Shown here: piece by piece, positions 25,734-34,102 of the stretch
How positions within the stretch are numbered: position 1 is the stretch's first letter
Layout of the letters: the number at the start of each line of letters is the position of its first letter
Origin: an uncultured Clostridia bacterium
Lineage (GTDB): Bacteria > Bacillota > Clostridia > Lachnospirales > Lachnospiraceae
Assembly (NCBI GenBank): GCA_947167565.1
Contig: CAMVIN010000010.1
Location: 1-34,134 of the forward strand
Reading direction: 5' to 3'
Length of the DNA: 34,134 nucleotides
The notes under the pieces: generated by a model
Database searches by the model: none
Seen by the model: the letters and a program-made list of their open reading frames with translations, nothing else
Told to the model about the DNA's origin: nothing
Translations under genes and position numbers: made by a program

Positions 25734-26339
25734 ATGTCGATAACATTTGCAGAAAGCGAGACGAAAAAAAATCTAATGCGCGCTTTTGCTTGTGAGAGTC
25801 AGACAAGAAATTGCTATACGTTTGTCGCAGAACAGGCGAAGGCATTGGATATGTATGTGCTTGAAATGTTATTCCGCTATACTGCAGAACAGGAGAAGGA
25901 GCATGCGGAGATTTTTTATCGGTTTCTGAAGGAGGCGTCGGGAGAGAGCATGGTGGTAGATGGCGCATATCCCATTGAACTGGAGGATAATCTTCTGGCA
26001 TTGCTGAGAGATGCGCAGAAGCGCGAGTACGAAGAGCATGATACAATTTATAAAGAATTTGGAGATGTGGCGTTACAGGAAGGATATTCTGAAATTGCAT
26101 TTGCGTTTCATCAGATTGCCCGCGTGGAAAAGATTCACGGTGACCGGTTTGGAAAATACGCGGATCTTCTGGAGCAGGGAAAGTTATTTGTTGCTGACCA
26201 TGCCTTAAAATGGAACTGCTTGAACTGCGGAGCTGTGTTTGACTCAAAAGAGGCTCCGGAGAAATGCCCGGTGTGCCGTCATGGAAGGGGATATTTCATT
26301 CGGAGGACCGCCGCACCATTTGATGAGTGTGAGTTCTGA
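25734..26339 (+). CDS. Rubrerythrin
   Basis: 201 residues. The N-terminal ferritin-like four-helix domain (about 1-140) carries the family start MSITFAESETKKNLMRAFACE and the iron ligands in ACESQTRNCY, AEQEKEHAEIF and RVEKIHGDRF. The C-terminal rubredoxin-like domain has CLNCGAVF and CPVC. It is a non-haem di-iron peroxidase that protects anaerobes against hydrogen peroxide. The ATG at 25734 matches the family's start; an in-frame ATG at 25716 would lie in the hairpin and overlap the ribosome site. Confidence 0.95.
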   Translation: MSITFAESETKKNLMRAFACESQTRNCYTFVAEQAKALDMYVLEMLFRYTAEQEKEHAEIFYRFLKEASGESMVVDGAYPIELEDNLLALLRDAQKREYEEHDTIYKEFGDVALQEGYSEIAFAFHQIARVEKIHGDRFGKYADLLEQGKLFVADHALKWNCLNCGAVFDSKEAPEKCPVCRHGRGYFIRRTAAPFDECEF

Positions 26340-26356
26340 TTTATTTTAAAAATCTA

Positions 26357-26385
26357 TTGAAATTTTTCTTCAAATACGGTATTCT
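26357..26385 (+). promoter_or_regulatory. Sigma-A-type promoter of the purine operon
   Basis: TTGAAA (26357-26362), 17 bases, TATTCT (26380-26385). The predicted start near 26392 coincides with the beginning of the riboswitch. Confidence 0.75.
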
Positions 26386-26392
26386 ATTAGTA

Positions 26393-26495
26393 GGTTTCAT
26401 GTGACTGACGGAGAGTGTTCTGCGGATGGCGGAAAACTTGTGGGAGAACCCACAGGGAGCATGGAGAGTATAATCAGCCGACCGTCTGGGCAACC
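26393..26495 (+). promoter_or_regulatory. ZTP (pfl) riboswitch aptamer
   Basis: The conserved blocks of the ZTP riboswitch occur in order: ATGTGACTGACGG (26399-26411), the hairpin TGTGGGAGAACCCACA with AGGGAGC (26440-26460) and CCGACCGTCTGGGCA (26478-26492). The aptamer senses ZTP/ZMP, derived from AICAR, when one-carbon folate is short. Its 3' part is also the 5' arm of the terminator behind it, so ligand binding should prevent termination and switch on the two downstream IMP-synthesis genes. Confidence 0.93.
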
Positions 26496-26529
26496 GGTTT
26501 CTTTGGTTGCGCAGACGGCCGGCTTTTTT
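26476..26529 (+). terminator. Riboswitch expression-platform terminator
   Basis: A 20-base arm (26476-26495) pairs with 26505-26524 with only two mismatches; a 9-base loop; T-run 26524-26529. The 5' arm overlaps the conserved 3' end of the ZTP aptamer. Confidence 0.92.
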
Positions 26530-26551
26530 AAGAGAATGGAGGAAAAGAAAG

Positions 26552-27280
26552 ATGCAGATGATTTCACTGGAAAATGAATTGAAGAACAACAGTTATCCGG
26601 GACGTGGTATTGTGATTGGAAAGTCACCAAATGGTAAATATGCTGTGACGGCATATTTTATTATGGGGCGGAGTGAGAACAGCCGCAATCGTGTATTTGT
26701 CACCGATGGAGAGGGGATTCGTACACAGGCGTATGACGAGTCGAAACTGAGTGATCCGAGTTTGATTATTTATGCACCTGTCCGTGTACTTGGGGACAGC
26801 AAAAAGAGTTTTAAGACAATTGTGACAAATGGTGACCAGACGGATACTGTTTATGACTTGATGAGTGAGGGAAAGACATTTGAGCAGGCTTTGCTGACAA
26901 GAGAATTTGAGCCGGATGGTCCGAATTATACCCCGCGCATTTCCGGTATCATGGATGTGACAGAGGGCAGTTATAAGTATACGATGTCTATCTTGAAGAG
27001 CAATAACGGCAATCCGGATGCCTGCAACCGCTATACATTCGATTACTCTGATCCAGTCGCCGGTGAAGGTCATTTTATTCACACATATATGGAGGACGGC
27101 AATCCTCTTCCGAGTTTTGAGGGAGAGCCGAAACTTGTGGGAACAGAAGATGATATTGAAGTTTTCACCGAAAAAGTTTGGAACGCTCTGAATCAGGATA
27201 ATAAAGTCTCTCTGTTTGTTCGCTATATCGATATCGCAACAGGAGAATGTACATCTAAAATCGTAAATAAAAATCAGTAA
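26552..27280 (+). CDS. IMP cyclohydrolase (PurO-like)
   Basis: 242 residues from the ATG at 26552, which has GGAGG 9 bases upstream; a longer frame would run back into the terminator. The sequence (YPGRGIVIGKSPNGKYAVTA, IMGRSENSRNRVF, ISGIMD) fits the IMP_cyclohyd/PurO type. It closes FAICAR to IMP, the last step of purine synthesis, in the cytoplasm. It replaces the MGS-like N-terminal half of ordinary bifunctional PurH. The next gene, 20 bases downstream, provides the preceding step. Confidence 0.88.
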   Translation: MQMISLENELKNNSYPGRGIVIGKSPNGKYAVTAYFIMGRSENSRNRVFVTDGEGIRTQAYDESKLSDPSLIIYAPVRVLGDSKKSFKTIVTNGDQTDTVYDLMSEGKTFEQALLTREFEPDGPNYTPRISGIMDVTEGSYKYTMSILKSNNGNPDACNRYTFDYSDPVAGEGHFIHTYMEDGNPLPSFEGEPKLVGTEDDIEVFTEKVWNALNQDNKVSLFVRYIDIATGECTSKIVNKNQ

Positions 27281-27300
27281 TAGAGAAAGGATATAAGACT

Positions 27301-28479
27301 ATGAAAGAACTTGAGTTAAAGTATGGATGCAACCCAAACCAGAAACCTTCCCGCATTTATATGGAGGAGGGAGAACTGCCAATTAAAGTATTGAACGGAA
27401 AGCCGGGATATATCAATTTTCTGGATGCGTTTAATGGATGGCAGCTTGTGAAGGAACTTAAGAAAGCGACCGGACATCCGGCAGCAACTTCGTTTAAACA
27501 TGTCTCACCTGCCGGAGCAGCAGTGGGATTGCCGCTCAGTGATGTAGAAAAAAAGATTTACTGGGTGGATGACCTCGGCGAATTGTCACCGCTCGCGGCA
27601 GCTTATGCGCGTGCAAGAGGGGCAGACCGCATGTCTTCTTATGGGGATTTTATCGCATTGTCTGATGTCTGTGATGTCAGTGCGGCGAAGATGATTAAGA
27701 GAGAGTTCTCAGATGGTATCATTGCTCCGGGATATGATCCGGAGGCATTAGAACTGTTGAAAGAGAAGAAGAAGGGGGCTTACGCAATTATCGAAATTGA
27801 TCCGGATTATGTGCCAAAACAGCTTGAGAGGAAAGAAGTATTTGGTATTACATTTGAACAGGGGCGCAATGAGTTGAATATTGATGATGACTTTTTTGCC
27901 AATGTAGTCACAGAGAATAAAGAGATTCCGGAACTTGCCAAAATTGATATGGCGATTTCCATGATTACGCTTAAGTATACACAGTCAAATTCTGTTTGTT
28001 TTGTTAAAGGTGGTCAGGCAATTGGTATCGGTGCCGGTCAGCAGTCCCGTATTCACTGTACCAGACTTGCTGGAAGCAAGGCAGATAACTGGTTCCTTCG
28101 TCAGTCCCCACAGGTTCTTAATCTTCCGTTCAAAGAGGGGATGAAGAGGGCAGATCGCGATAATGCGATTGATCTGTATATCGGTGAGGATTATATGGAT
28201 GTATTGGCAGATGGTGAATGGGAGAAAGTATTTACTGAGAAACCGCCGGTATTTACAAAAGAGGAGAAGGCAGCTTGGTTAAAAGAGTATGCCAAGGATG
28301 TTACTTGCGGCTCTGACGCATTTTTCCCATTTAGTGACAATGTGGAGAGGGCTTTCCGAAGTGGTGTGAAGTATATTGCTCAGCCGGGTGGTTCCATTCG
28401 TGACCAGGATGTCATTGATGCCTGCAATAAGCATGGCATTGTAATGAGCTTTACCGGACTTCGCCTGTTCCATCATTGA
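27301..28479 (+). CDS. purH: AICAR transformylase, stand-alone domain (PurH-like)
   Basis: 392 residues corresponding only to the transformylase domain of PurH; the IMP cyclohydrolase half is absent. The catalytic Lys-His pair is in SFKHVSPAGAAVG, followed by RMSSYGDFIALSDVCDV and a complete end, PGGSIRDQDVIDACNKHG and SFTGLRLFHH. It transfers a formyl group from 10-formyl-THF to AICAR. Its substrate is the precursor of the riboswitch ligand, so the operon is switched on when this step backs up. It is probably co-transcribed with the PurO-like gene. Confidence 0.93.
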   Translation: MKELELKYGCNPNQKPSRIYMEEGELPIKVLNGKPGYINFLDAFNGWQLVKELKKATGHPAATSFKHVSPAGAAVGLPLSDVEKKIYWVDDLGELSPLAAAYARARGADRMSSYGDFIALSDVCDVSAAKMIKREFSDGIIAPGYDPEALELLKEKKKGAYAIIEIDPDYVPKQLERKEVFGITFEQGRNELNIDDDFFANVVTENKEIPELAKIDMAISMITLKYTQSNSVCFVKGGQAIGIGAGQQSRIHCTRLAGSKADNWFLRQSPQVLNLPFKEGMKRADRDNAIDLYIGEDYMDVLADGEWEKVFTEKPPVFTKEEKAAWLKEYAKDVTCGSDAFFPFSDNVERAFRSGVKYIAQPGGSIRDQDVIDACNKHGIVMSFTGLRLFHH

Positions 28480-28527
28480 TTATAAAAACTGTATATAGAA
28501 GAATTGTGAGAAGGGGAGGTAAGACAA

Positions 28528-29715
28528 ATGGATGCTAAAGTAGAGAATAACGTATTGAAAATTGCGCTGGATGGGAGAATTGATTCAAATAATGCGGGAG
28601 AGACAGAAAAGGAGCTTCTGGAAATTTGGGAGGCAAATACTGCGGATTCTTGTGTGATTGATGTTGATAATCTTGAATATATCTCCAGCGCAGGGCTTCG
28701 CGTGCTCATGAAACTACGGAAGAAGTCGAAAAAGCCACTGGATGTTGTGAATGCCTCGAATGAAGTTTATGATATTTTTCAGGTCACAGGTTTTACAGAA
28801 CTGTTGAATGTTAAAAAGAAACTTCGTGAGGTGTCTGTCGAGGGCTGTGAGATGATTGGCTCCGGCGGTTATGGAAAGGTATACCGGATTGATCCGGAGA
28901 CAATTGTCAAATTATATAATCCGGGAATCTCTGCTGAGTTCGTGGAGGGAGAGCGCGCGCAGGCGCAGAAGACGTTTCTTCTCGGTGTACCAACGGCAAT
29001 TTCCTATGATGTAGTACGGTGTGGGGAATGTTATGGTCTTGTGTTTGAAATGCTGAATGCAGATACCGTGGCACATATAATCAGCAGTGATAGCGCAAAG
29101 GTTTCAGAGTATGCGGGCAGGATGGCAGAACTCATAAAAGAACTTCACAAAATTGAAGTGGAAGAGGGAGAACTACCTGATCGGAGAGAGAAAGTGAAAG
29201 AATGGGTTAATTCACTTAAAGGCTTTTTGACCGATGAAGAAATTGATAAGATACTTTTTTACCTGTCGTCCATTCCGAAGAGACAGACCTTTCTTCATGG
29301 TGATTTCCACACCAAAAATGTGATGGAGCAGAATGGCGAGCTGGTTTTGATTGATGTGGGCGATGCGGCTGTCGGGCATCCGATTTTTGATATCGCGCAG
29401 ATGTATTTGTGTTATGGCTTTCTGGCAGATGCTGTTCGTCAGGGAAGACAGCCGAAGGAGCTGATTGGCTTTCCGGTGGAACTCGCAGAGCCAATGTGGA
29501 GAGGACAGATTAAAGCATATTTTGGTCTGAGTGATGAGGAAGAGATTGACAAGAAAATTGCTATGATTTTTCCGCTCGCATGTCTCTTGGCTGCCTATCA
29601 CGGTTTGTCAATAAGAGGAGAGATTAGCGATGATATGAAAAGAGCAATCCTTGACGGTCTTCTTTGCAAGCAGGGGATTCCGGCAATGGAGAAGGCATCG
29701 GAGGTAATTTGGTAA
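28528..29715 (+). CDS. STAS domain fused to an APH-like kinase
   Basis: 395 residues; GGGGAGG stands upstream of the ATG. Residues 1-100 are a STAS (anti-sigma-antagonist type) domain with YISSAGLRVL, where Ser53 or Ser54 matches the phosphorylated Ser of SpoIIAA-like proteins. Residues 105-395 are a protein-kinase-like/aminoglycoside-phosphotransferase fold: glycine loop GSGGYGKVYR (111-120), Lys128, catalytic HGDFHTKN (257-264) and metal-binding LIDVGD (Asp276/Asp279). Such kinases phosphorylate small molecules or proteins; the substrate here is unknown, and resistance is not implied. The stop overlaps the malQ start by one base, so it is translationally coupled to malQ. Confidence 0.88.
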   Translation: MDAKVENNVLKIALDGRIDSNNAGETEKELLEIWEANTADSCVIDVDNLEYISSAGLRVLMKLRKKSKKPLDVVNASNEVYDIFQVTGFTELLNVKKKLREVSVEGCEMIGSGGYGKVYRIDPETIVKLYNPGISAEFVEGERAQAQKTFLLGVPTAISYDVVRCGECYGLVFEMLNADTVAHIISSDSAKVSEYAGRMAELIKELHKIEVEEGELPDRREKVKEWVNSLKGFLTDEEIDKILFYLSSIPKRQTFLHGDFHTKNVMEQNGELVLIDVGDAAVGHPIFDIAQMYLCYGFLADAVRQGRQPKELIGFPVELAEPMWRGQIKAYFGLSDEEEIDKKIAMIFPLACLLAAYHGLSIRGEISDDMKRAILDGLLCKQGIPAMEKASEVIW

Positions 29716-31262
29716 TGAGAGAAAGTGGAATATTATTTCCTGTCTTTTCGATTCCGTCTAAATTCGGTATCGGAAGTTTTTCAAAAGAAGCATATGAATT
29801 TGTTGATTTTTTAAGAGAATCCGGGCAGGGATTCTGGCAGATTCTTCCGGTAGGACCTACCGGCTTTGGAAATTCACCTTATCAGCCGTTTTCAGCATTT
29901 GCAGGCAATCCATACTTTATTTCACTGGAGACACTGATTGAAGACGGTCTGTTGACATGGGATGAAGTAGGTGCTGTAAATTTTGGTGACAACGTTGAGT
30001 CCGTAGATTATGGAGCAATATATGAGGGCAGACCGGAACTTATGAAAAAGGCCTGTGAGCGTTTTTCTGAGAAATTAAAAGAGGATAAGAGCCTTGCAGA
30101 AAGTTATGAAAAATTTAAGGCAAAAGAAAAATTCTGGTTGAAGGATTATGCGCTTTACATGGCTATCAAGTCAGAGCAGAACGGTGCATCCTGGCTCGAT
30201 TGGGAAGAACCGCTGAGAATGCGTGATAAAAAGGCGATGGAAAAGGCTGAGGAGAATCTTGCCGGGGAGATGGAGCAGTATTTCTTTGAACAATTCGAGT
30301 TCGACAGCCAGTGGAAAAAACTTCGCCAATATGCCAACAAAAAGAACGTTAAGATTATCGGTGACCTGCCATTTTATGTGTCTCTTGACAGTTCAGATGC
30401 GTGGTCGCATCCGGAAGTTTTTCAGATGGATAAAGAGCTTGTGCCGGAAGTTGTTGCGGGGTGTCCGCCGGATGCCTTTTCCCCTACGGGACAGCGCTGG
30501 GGCAATCCGATTTATGACTGGTCAGCATGTAAAAAGGATGACTACAACTGGTGGGTTCGCCGCATGGAGCGAAACTATGAGTTCTATGATGTGATCCGCA
30601 TTGACCATTTTCATGGATTCTGCGATTATTATGCAATTCCGTATGAGGATAAGACCGCAGAAAAAGGAACGTTGAAGAAGGGACCGGGAATTGATTTTTT
30701 CAATGTATTAAAAGAAAAAATAAGCAATCTTAAGATTATTGCAGAGGATCTCGGGAATACGAATCCGGAGAATGAAAAACTTCTCACCGACACCGGTTTT
30801 CCGGGGATGAAAGTGCTGCAGTATGGCTTTACAAGCTGGGACAGTTGTTATGTCAATCACCGTCATATTAATAATTGTGTGGTATACACAGGTACGCATG
30901 ATAACACGCCATTGCGCGCATGGGTTGAAGAAATCAATGATGGAGAGAGAAATTTTACAAGACGGTATGTGAATTCCATGAATACGGACTTTGGTGGCTT
31001 GGTCTGGGATATTATTCGTGAGGCGTACCGCTCTGTAGCAGATTTGTGTATCGTTCCATTGCAGGATTATTTGTGCTTTGGACGGGAGGCTCGAATCAAT
31101 ACGCCCGGTGCACCGGACGGTAATTGGCAGTGGAGACTCCGACCGAATTATCTTTCCAAGGAACTGGCATCAAGTATACGTGATTTGACCGAGGTGTACA
31201 GCCGAATTCCAAAAGAGATTCCGAAAGAAGAAAAGGATAAAGAAAAGGAAAAAGAGGATTAG
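29715..31262 (+). CDS. malQ: 4-alpha-glucanotransferase (amylomaltase)
   Basis: 515 residues from the ATG at 29715, which overlaps the upstream stop (TAATG). MalQ (GH77) transfers alpha-1,4-glucan chains in maltodextrin and glycogen use. All three acids are present: Asp297 (RIDHFHGF), Glu344 (IIAEDLG) and Asp396 (GTHDNTP). The family start GILFPVFSIPSKFGIGSF and WQILPVGPTGFGNSPYQPFS are complete, and the tail is Lys/Glu-rich. It is cytoplasmic. Confidence 0.96.
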   Translation: MRESGILFPVFSIPSKFGIGSFSKEAYEFVDFLRESGQGFWQILPVGPTGFGNSPYQPFSAFAGNPYFISLETLIEDGLLTWDEVGAVNFGDNVESVDYGAIYEGRPELMKKACERFSEKLKEDKSLAESYEKFKAKEKFWLKDYALYMAIKSEQNGASWLDWEEPLRMRDKKAMEKAEENLAGEMEQYFFEQFEFDSQWKKLRQYANKKNVKIIGDLPFYVSLDSSDAWSHPEVFQMDKELVPEVVAGCPPDAFSPTGQRWGNPIYDWSACKKDDYNWWVRRMERNYEFYDVIRIDHFHGFCDYYAIPYEDKTAEKGTLKKGPGIDFFNVLKEKISNLKIIAEDLGNTNPENEKLLTDTGFPGMKVLQYGFTSWDSCYVNHRHINNCVVYTGTHDNTPLRAWVEEINDGERNFTRRYVNSMNTDFGGLVWDIIREAYRSVADLCIVPLQDYLCFGREARINTPGAPDGNWQWRLRPNYLSKELASSIRDLTEVYSRIPKEIPKEEKDKEKEKED

Positions 31263-31274
31263 GAGGGGTGCCCT

Positions 31275-31475
31275 GTGGCAACAGAGATTAAACCGGGCGA
31301 CAGACTTGACAAATATATTCAGAGTAACGCCAAAAAAGTAGTTCAGGGTTTTGGAAGTAGAGATGAGAATTTAAAAACAGTCAAGAAATATTTAAAACAG
31401 ATCGGCGCAGATGTGCCGGAGGCAGGTGTTGAGCGATTGTTTGATAAGTATGTGGAATTATTGCAAAAGAAGTAA
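31275..31475 (+). CDS. Small conserved-looking protein of unknown function (66 aa)
   Basis: Begins at GTG 31275 after a strong AGGAGGGG site, 12 bases behind malQ. The product is hydrophilic and probably helical (KPGDRLDKYIQSNAKKVVQ, then FGSRDENLKTVKKYLKQIG), with no signal or Cys. I do not recognise the family. It likely closes the STAS-kinase/malQ operon, ahead of the hairpin at 31487. Confidence 0.7.
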   Translation: MATEIKPGDRLDKYIQSNAKKVVQGFGSRDENLKTVKKYLKQIGADVPEAGVERLFDKYVELLQKK

Positions 31476-31486
31476 GAAAATGCTAA

Positions 31487-31530
31487 GAGACAGAAGATGT
31501 GGCATCGAGTCGCAGCTTCTGTCTCGGTCT
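31487..31530 (+). terminator. Hairpin between convergent units
   Basis: GAGACAGAAG (31487-31496) pairs perfectly with CTTCTGTCTC (31516-31525); loop of 19 bases, tail GGTCTTTC. The T-tail is weak. Convergent gene ends on both sides support a terminator role. Confidence 0.6.
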
Positions 31531-31544
31531 TTCATGGGCGGGCG

Positions 31545-32990
31545 TCAACCTCTGTATTCCTGTAGCATTACCGTTACACAAAATTCATTGTTATCACAGT
31601 GAACAGAAATATTTCCAAGGTACTTTTCGGCCTCCTGTTTTACATTTGCCAGTCCAATTCCGTGAGTTCCTTCCTGATTTTTTTTGCTTGTAATCGGAAG
31701 TCCTGTTTTATTGTCAAACACAATTTCACCATTAAAAGAATTGCGAACTTCAATTAAGAAAAACTTTCCCTTTTTTTTGCCGGAAAGTACAATGTATTTT
31801 TGTGGTTTTGTAATATCGCTTTCGTTCATCCTGACACACGCCTCAATGGCATTGAGCAATAGGTTGTTTACAATTATGCCAATATCATAAGCATTATAAT
31901 AATCTGAGTCTGGATAAACAAACTGTGATTCAAACAAAATCTGTTGTTCTTTTGCCATGTGCATTTTGTCATTTACAATTACGTCTGTTACCGGATTTCC
32001 GGTTTTTACAATGAACTCAAATTCGTCCAGACTCTCGCCGATTCGAGCAAGATATTCATCAATTTCCTCATATGCTCCACTTCTTGCAAGTCCCTGAACG
32101 GCGGTCAGATGATTTCTCATTTCATGGCGCATCCGTCGAATCCCATTATAAAATTGCTCAACCTCTCTGGTCCGCTCCATAATAGCATGAACCTGCTGTT
32201 GCTCCATAAAATAATTCTCTTTTTCTTCATACAGCTTTTTATTTGCTGCAAAAGTGCGCAGTGACATATAGATTCCCAGATAAATCAAAACAGACACCAC
32301 CGGAATCAGCCAGCGAAACACCGGATACGTCTCATACAGAAGAAAAAACTGTCGCTCGCTATTTACCGTCTGATTTACCAGTGATACTTTCATGATAATA
32401 TTGACAATTAAAATTCCAACTACAGGTATGATAATCAAATATAACAATTCACTGACTTGCAATTTCTCTGCGCATTTATCAAGTTGTTTCCGAATCAGCC
32501 ACAGCATGAAAGCAAACAAAAGAATCTGTGCCACAACAATGGCACTGTTCGTTATCGTCGTCCTCAAAAGAGCAGATTCCATCTGAACATCATTTTGTAT
32601 CTGATACTGTGCTGCGACATATTGAACTCCTTGCAGCATCATTGAACACAAACTCTGGCAGGAAAAAAACAGCACACATAGGAGTACTTCAAAAGAATAC
32701 GAAATGGCTTGAATTAAGCCGGATAAAATCACCATTGTCAAAAGAATCAACACATTTCTTATCCAACTGCCAAATCGGAAATCTACCCCCATTTTTATCA
32801 AAATAATATCGGAAGAATAGAAAACAGCATACAAAAGAAAAATCGTAAAGTAGTTTATTATTTTCATGTTATGCCATTTTTTTCCCTCAGAAACAAAGGG
32901 GGCCTGAAACCAGGTAAAAGCACCGGCAAATAATAACGCATTAACAGTCATAATTACTGTTTGACAAATATTGAATGTGTCAACACGCAT
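31545..32990 (-). CDS. AgrC-like membrane sensor histidine kinase (GHKL type)
   Basis: 481 residues. Six or seven membrane segments occupy residues 1-245, followed by a coiled region and the kinase core: H-box RRMRHEMRNHL (His289), N-box NNLLLNAIEAC (375-385) and G-box GTHGIGLANV (441-450). The layout of a polytopic sensor plus a HATPase_c_5-like domain is that of peptide-sensing AgrC-type kinases; the signal is not known here. GAGGGA precedes the ATG at 32990, and the regulator gene ends 9 bases before it, so the two are one operon. Confidence 0.92.
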   Translation of the reverse strand: MRVDTFNICQTVIMTVNALLFAGAFTWFQAPFVSEGKKWHNMKIINYFTIFLLYAVFYSSDIILIKMGVDFRFGSWIRNVLILLTMVILSGLIQAISYSFEVLLCVLFFSCQSLCSMMLQGVQYVAAQYQIQNDVQMESALLRTTITNSAIVVAQILLFAFMLWLIRKQLDKCAEKLQVSELLYLIIIPVVGILIVNIIMKVSLVNQTVNSERQFFLLYETYPVFRWLIPVVSVLIYLGIYMSLRTFAANKKLYEEKENYFMEQQQVHAIMERTREVEQFYNGIRRMRHEMRNHLTAVQGLARSGAYEEIDEYLARIGESLDEFEFIVKTGNPVTDVIVNDKMHMAKEQQILFESQFVYPDSDYYNAYDIGIIVNNLLLNAIEACVRMNESDITKPQKYIVLSGKKKGKFFLIEVRNSFNGEIVFDNKTGLPITSKKNQEGTHGIGLANVKQEAEKYLGNISVHCDNNEFCVTVMLQEYRG

Positions 32991-32999
32991 AATGTTCCC

Positions 33000-33725
33000 T
33001 CACTTTCCGGAAATATAATCCATGTACATCTTTACAAAATCCGCATACTTATATTTTGAAATAAGTAAACGATCTCCATTAATCATGACCACTTCTTCTT
33101 TGGTATATGAGTCTACATATTCCAGATTAATCAGATAACTTCGATGAATTCTGAAAAATTGATCCGTAAGTTCCTCCTGTAGCACTTTCATTTTTTCGTA
33201 ATATTCAAAAATTTCATCTTTCATGTGAAGTACCATCTTGTGGTTCTGACTCTCCACGTAGTATAAATCGTCTGGTCGCACCGTTTTTTTTGTACCACCA
33301 TTTTCAATTAAAAGCACTCGCTTTTGCCGGCTCTTTTCTTTCACAATCTGTTTGACCGCCCTCAAAAAAACATCGGCAAACCGATTTTTGTTAACAGGCT
33401 TGAGCAGATATCCAAAAGCGCCCACATCAAATGCTTCATATACATATTTTTCATGTCCTGTCACAAAAATAATAAGTGTTCCTCCCGCATTCTCATCCTG
33501 GCGTATTCTTCTTGCTAATTCCATGCCATTTTGCCCAGCATTTTCAAGTTGCATCTCTATGTCAAGAAAAAGTATGTCCTCACCTGCATAACTCCCGTAA
33601 TTGTCAATAGAACAATACGAGACTATTTCATATTCAATATTTTGTTTACTACATAATTCTTCTATAAGAGAACAGAGGAATTCTCTCATCAACTTTTCAT
33701 CATCACATATTGCTATGTTAATCAC
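33000..33725 (-). CDS. LytTR-family response regulator (AgrA-like)
   Basis: 241 residues. Receiver domain 1-120 with the acidic pair Asp8/Asp9, phosphoacceptor Asp55 (LFLDIEM) and Lys109 (LLKP); LytTR DNA-binding domain about 138-236 (FRIHRSYLINLEYVDSY). Phosphorylated by the kinase that follows it, it should bind paired LytTR sites. The start is GTG 33725 with a poor upstream ribosome site; the family start MINIAICDDE supports it. It is the first gene of the leftward operon. Confidence 0.93.
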   Translation of the reverse strand: MINIAICDDEKLMREFLCSLIEELCSKQNIEYEIVSYCSIDNYGSYAGEDILFLDIEMQLENAGQNGMELARRIRQDENAGGTLIIFVTGHEKYVYEAFDVGAFGYLLKPVNKNRFADVFLRAVKQIVKEKSRQKRVLLIENGGTKKTVRPDDLYYVESQNHKMVLHMKDEIFEYYEKMKVLQEELTDQFFRIHRSYLINLEYVDSYTKEEVVMINGDRLLISKYKYADFVKMYMDYISGK

Positions 33726-33764
33726 TCGCCCTAATCACCATCCCTGAATTGATTATCTAAAAAA

Positions 33765-33793
33765 AATATACCTCACTTCTAAAAAAAAAACAA
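33765..33793 (-). promoter_or_regulatory. Promoter of the regulator/kinase operon
   Basis: On the minus strand TTGTTT (33788-33793) and TATATT (33765-33770) are spaced by 17 bases, giving a start near 33758 and a leader of about 30 bases. Confidence 0.6.
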
Positions 33794-33881
33794 GGTCTGA
33801 TGCGTAACTGGACTTTTACACGACGTGAAAAGCAAACTTGTGTTAAATCGATTTTTTTAGTACAATCATTTTGTAGTATGA

Positions 33882-33995
33882 TATACTATTAAGGAATTTG
33901 TGCTTGATGATGAAAGGTTGAAACAGGGACAGACAGTATTTGGCAAGGACTATTTTAAGGAGGAATTAAATGGAAGAGAAAAAGGAAAATGTTGA
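33882..33995 (+). pseudogene. Remnant of a RhuM-family gene
   Basis: The frame from 33882, with no start codon, reads YTIKEFVLDDERLKQGQTVF and then GKDYFKEEL before diverging and stopping at 33993. This matches the C-terminal part of the virulence RhuM family as I remember it (IKEFVLDDERLK...FGKDYF). A stop codon lies immediately upstream, so only about 30 codons survive. Function is lost. Confidence 0.6.
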
Positions 33996-34102
33996 GTTTG
34001 TGGAGAAGTATACAGATTAATAGGATCAACAATCGGATTATGGAGAACAAGTGATTATTATCCGTGAGAACGGAGATTGTATGAAGAGAGGTTATGAAAT
34101 AA

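Larger units (their letters stand above)
33726..34102. other. Gene-poor stretch between the two-component operon and the window end
   Basis: Contains the leftward promoter, an A-run at 33781-33790, an interrupted inverted repeat around CACG-A-CGTG (33814-33832), a rightward -10-like TATGATATACT (33877-33887), the RhuM-like remnant, and a 16-codon frame at 33970 with a strong ribosome-like AAGGAGG. After its two stops (TAA TAG) that frame stays open for another 30-odd codons. No intact gene is apparent here. Confidence 0.5.

Noticed and set aside
33803-33833. CCAGTTACG (minus strand, 33803-33811), similar to an AgrA/LytTR half-site, upstream of the regulator promoter
   Set aside because: No second repeat at the required 21-22-base distance on either side, so a paired LytTR site is not supported.
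33970-34020. 16-codon frame MEEKKENVEFVEKYTD after a strong AAGGAGG
   Set aside because: The ribosome-like sequence is part of the RhuM remnant (codons for Lys-Glu-Glu), and the peptide has no features of a signal or toxin; noted but not called a gene.
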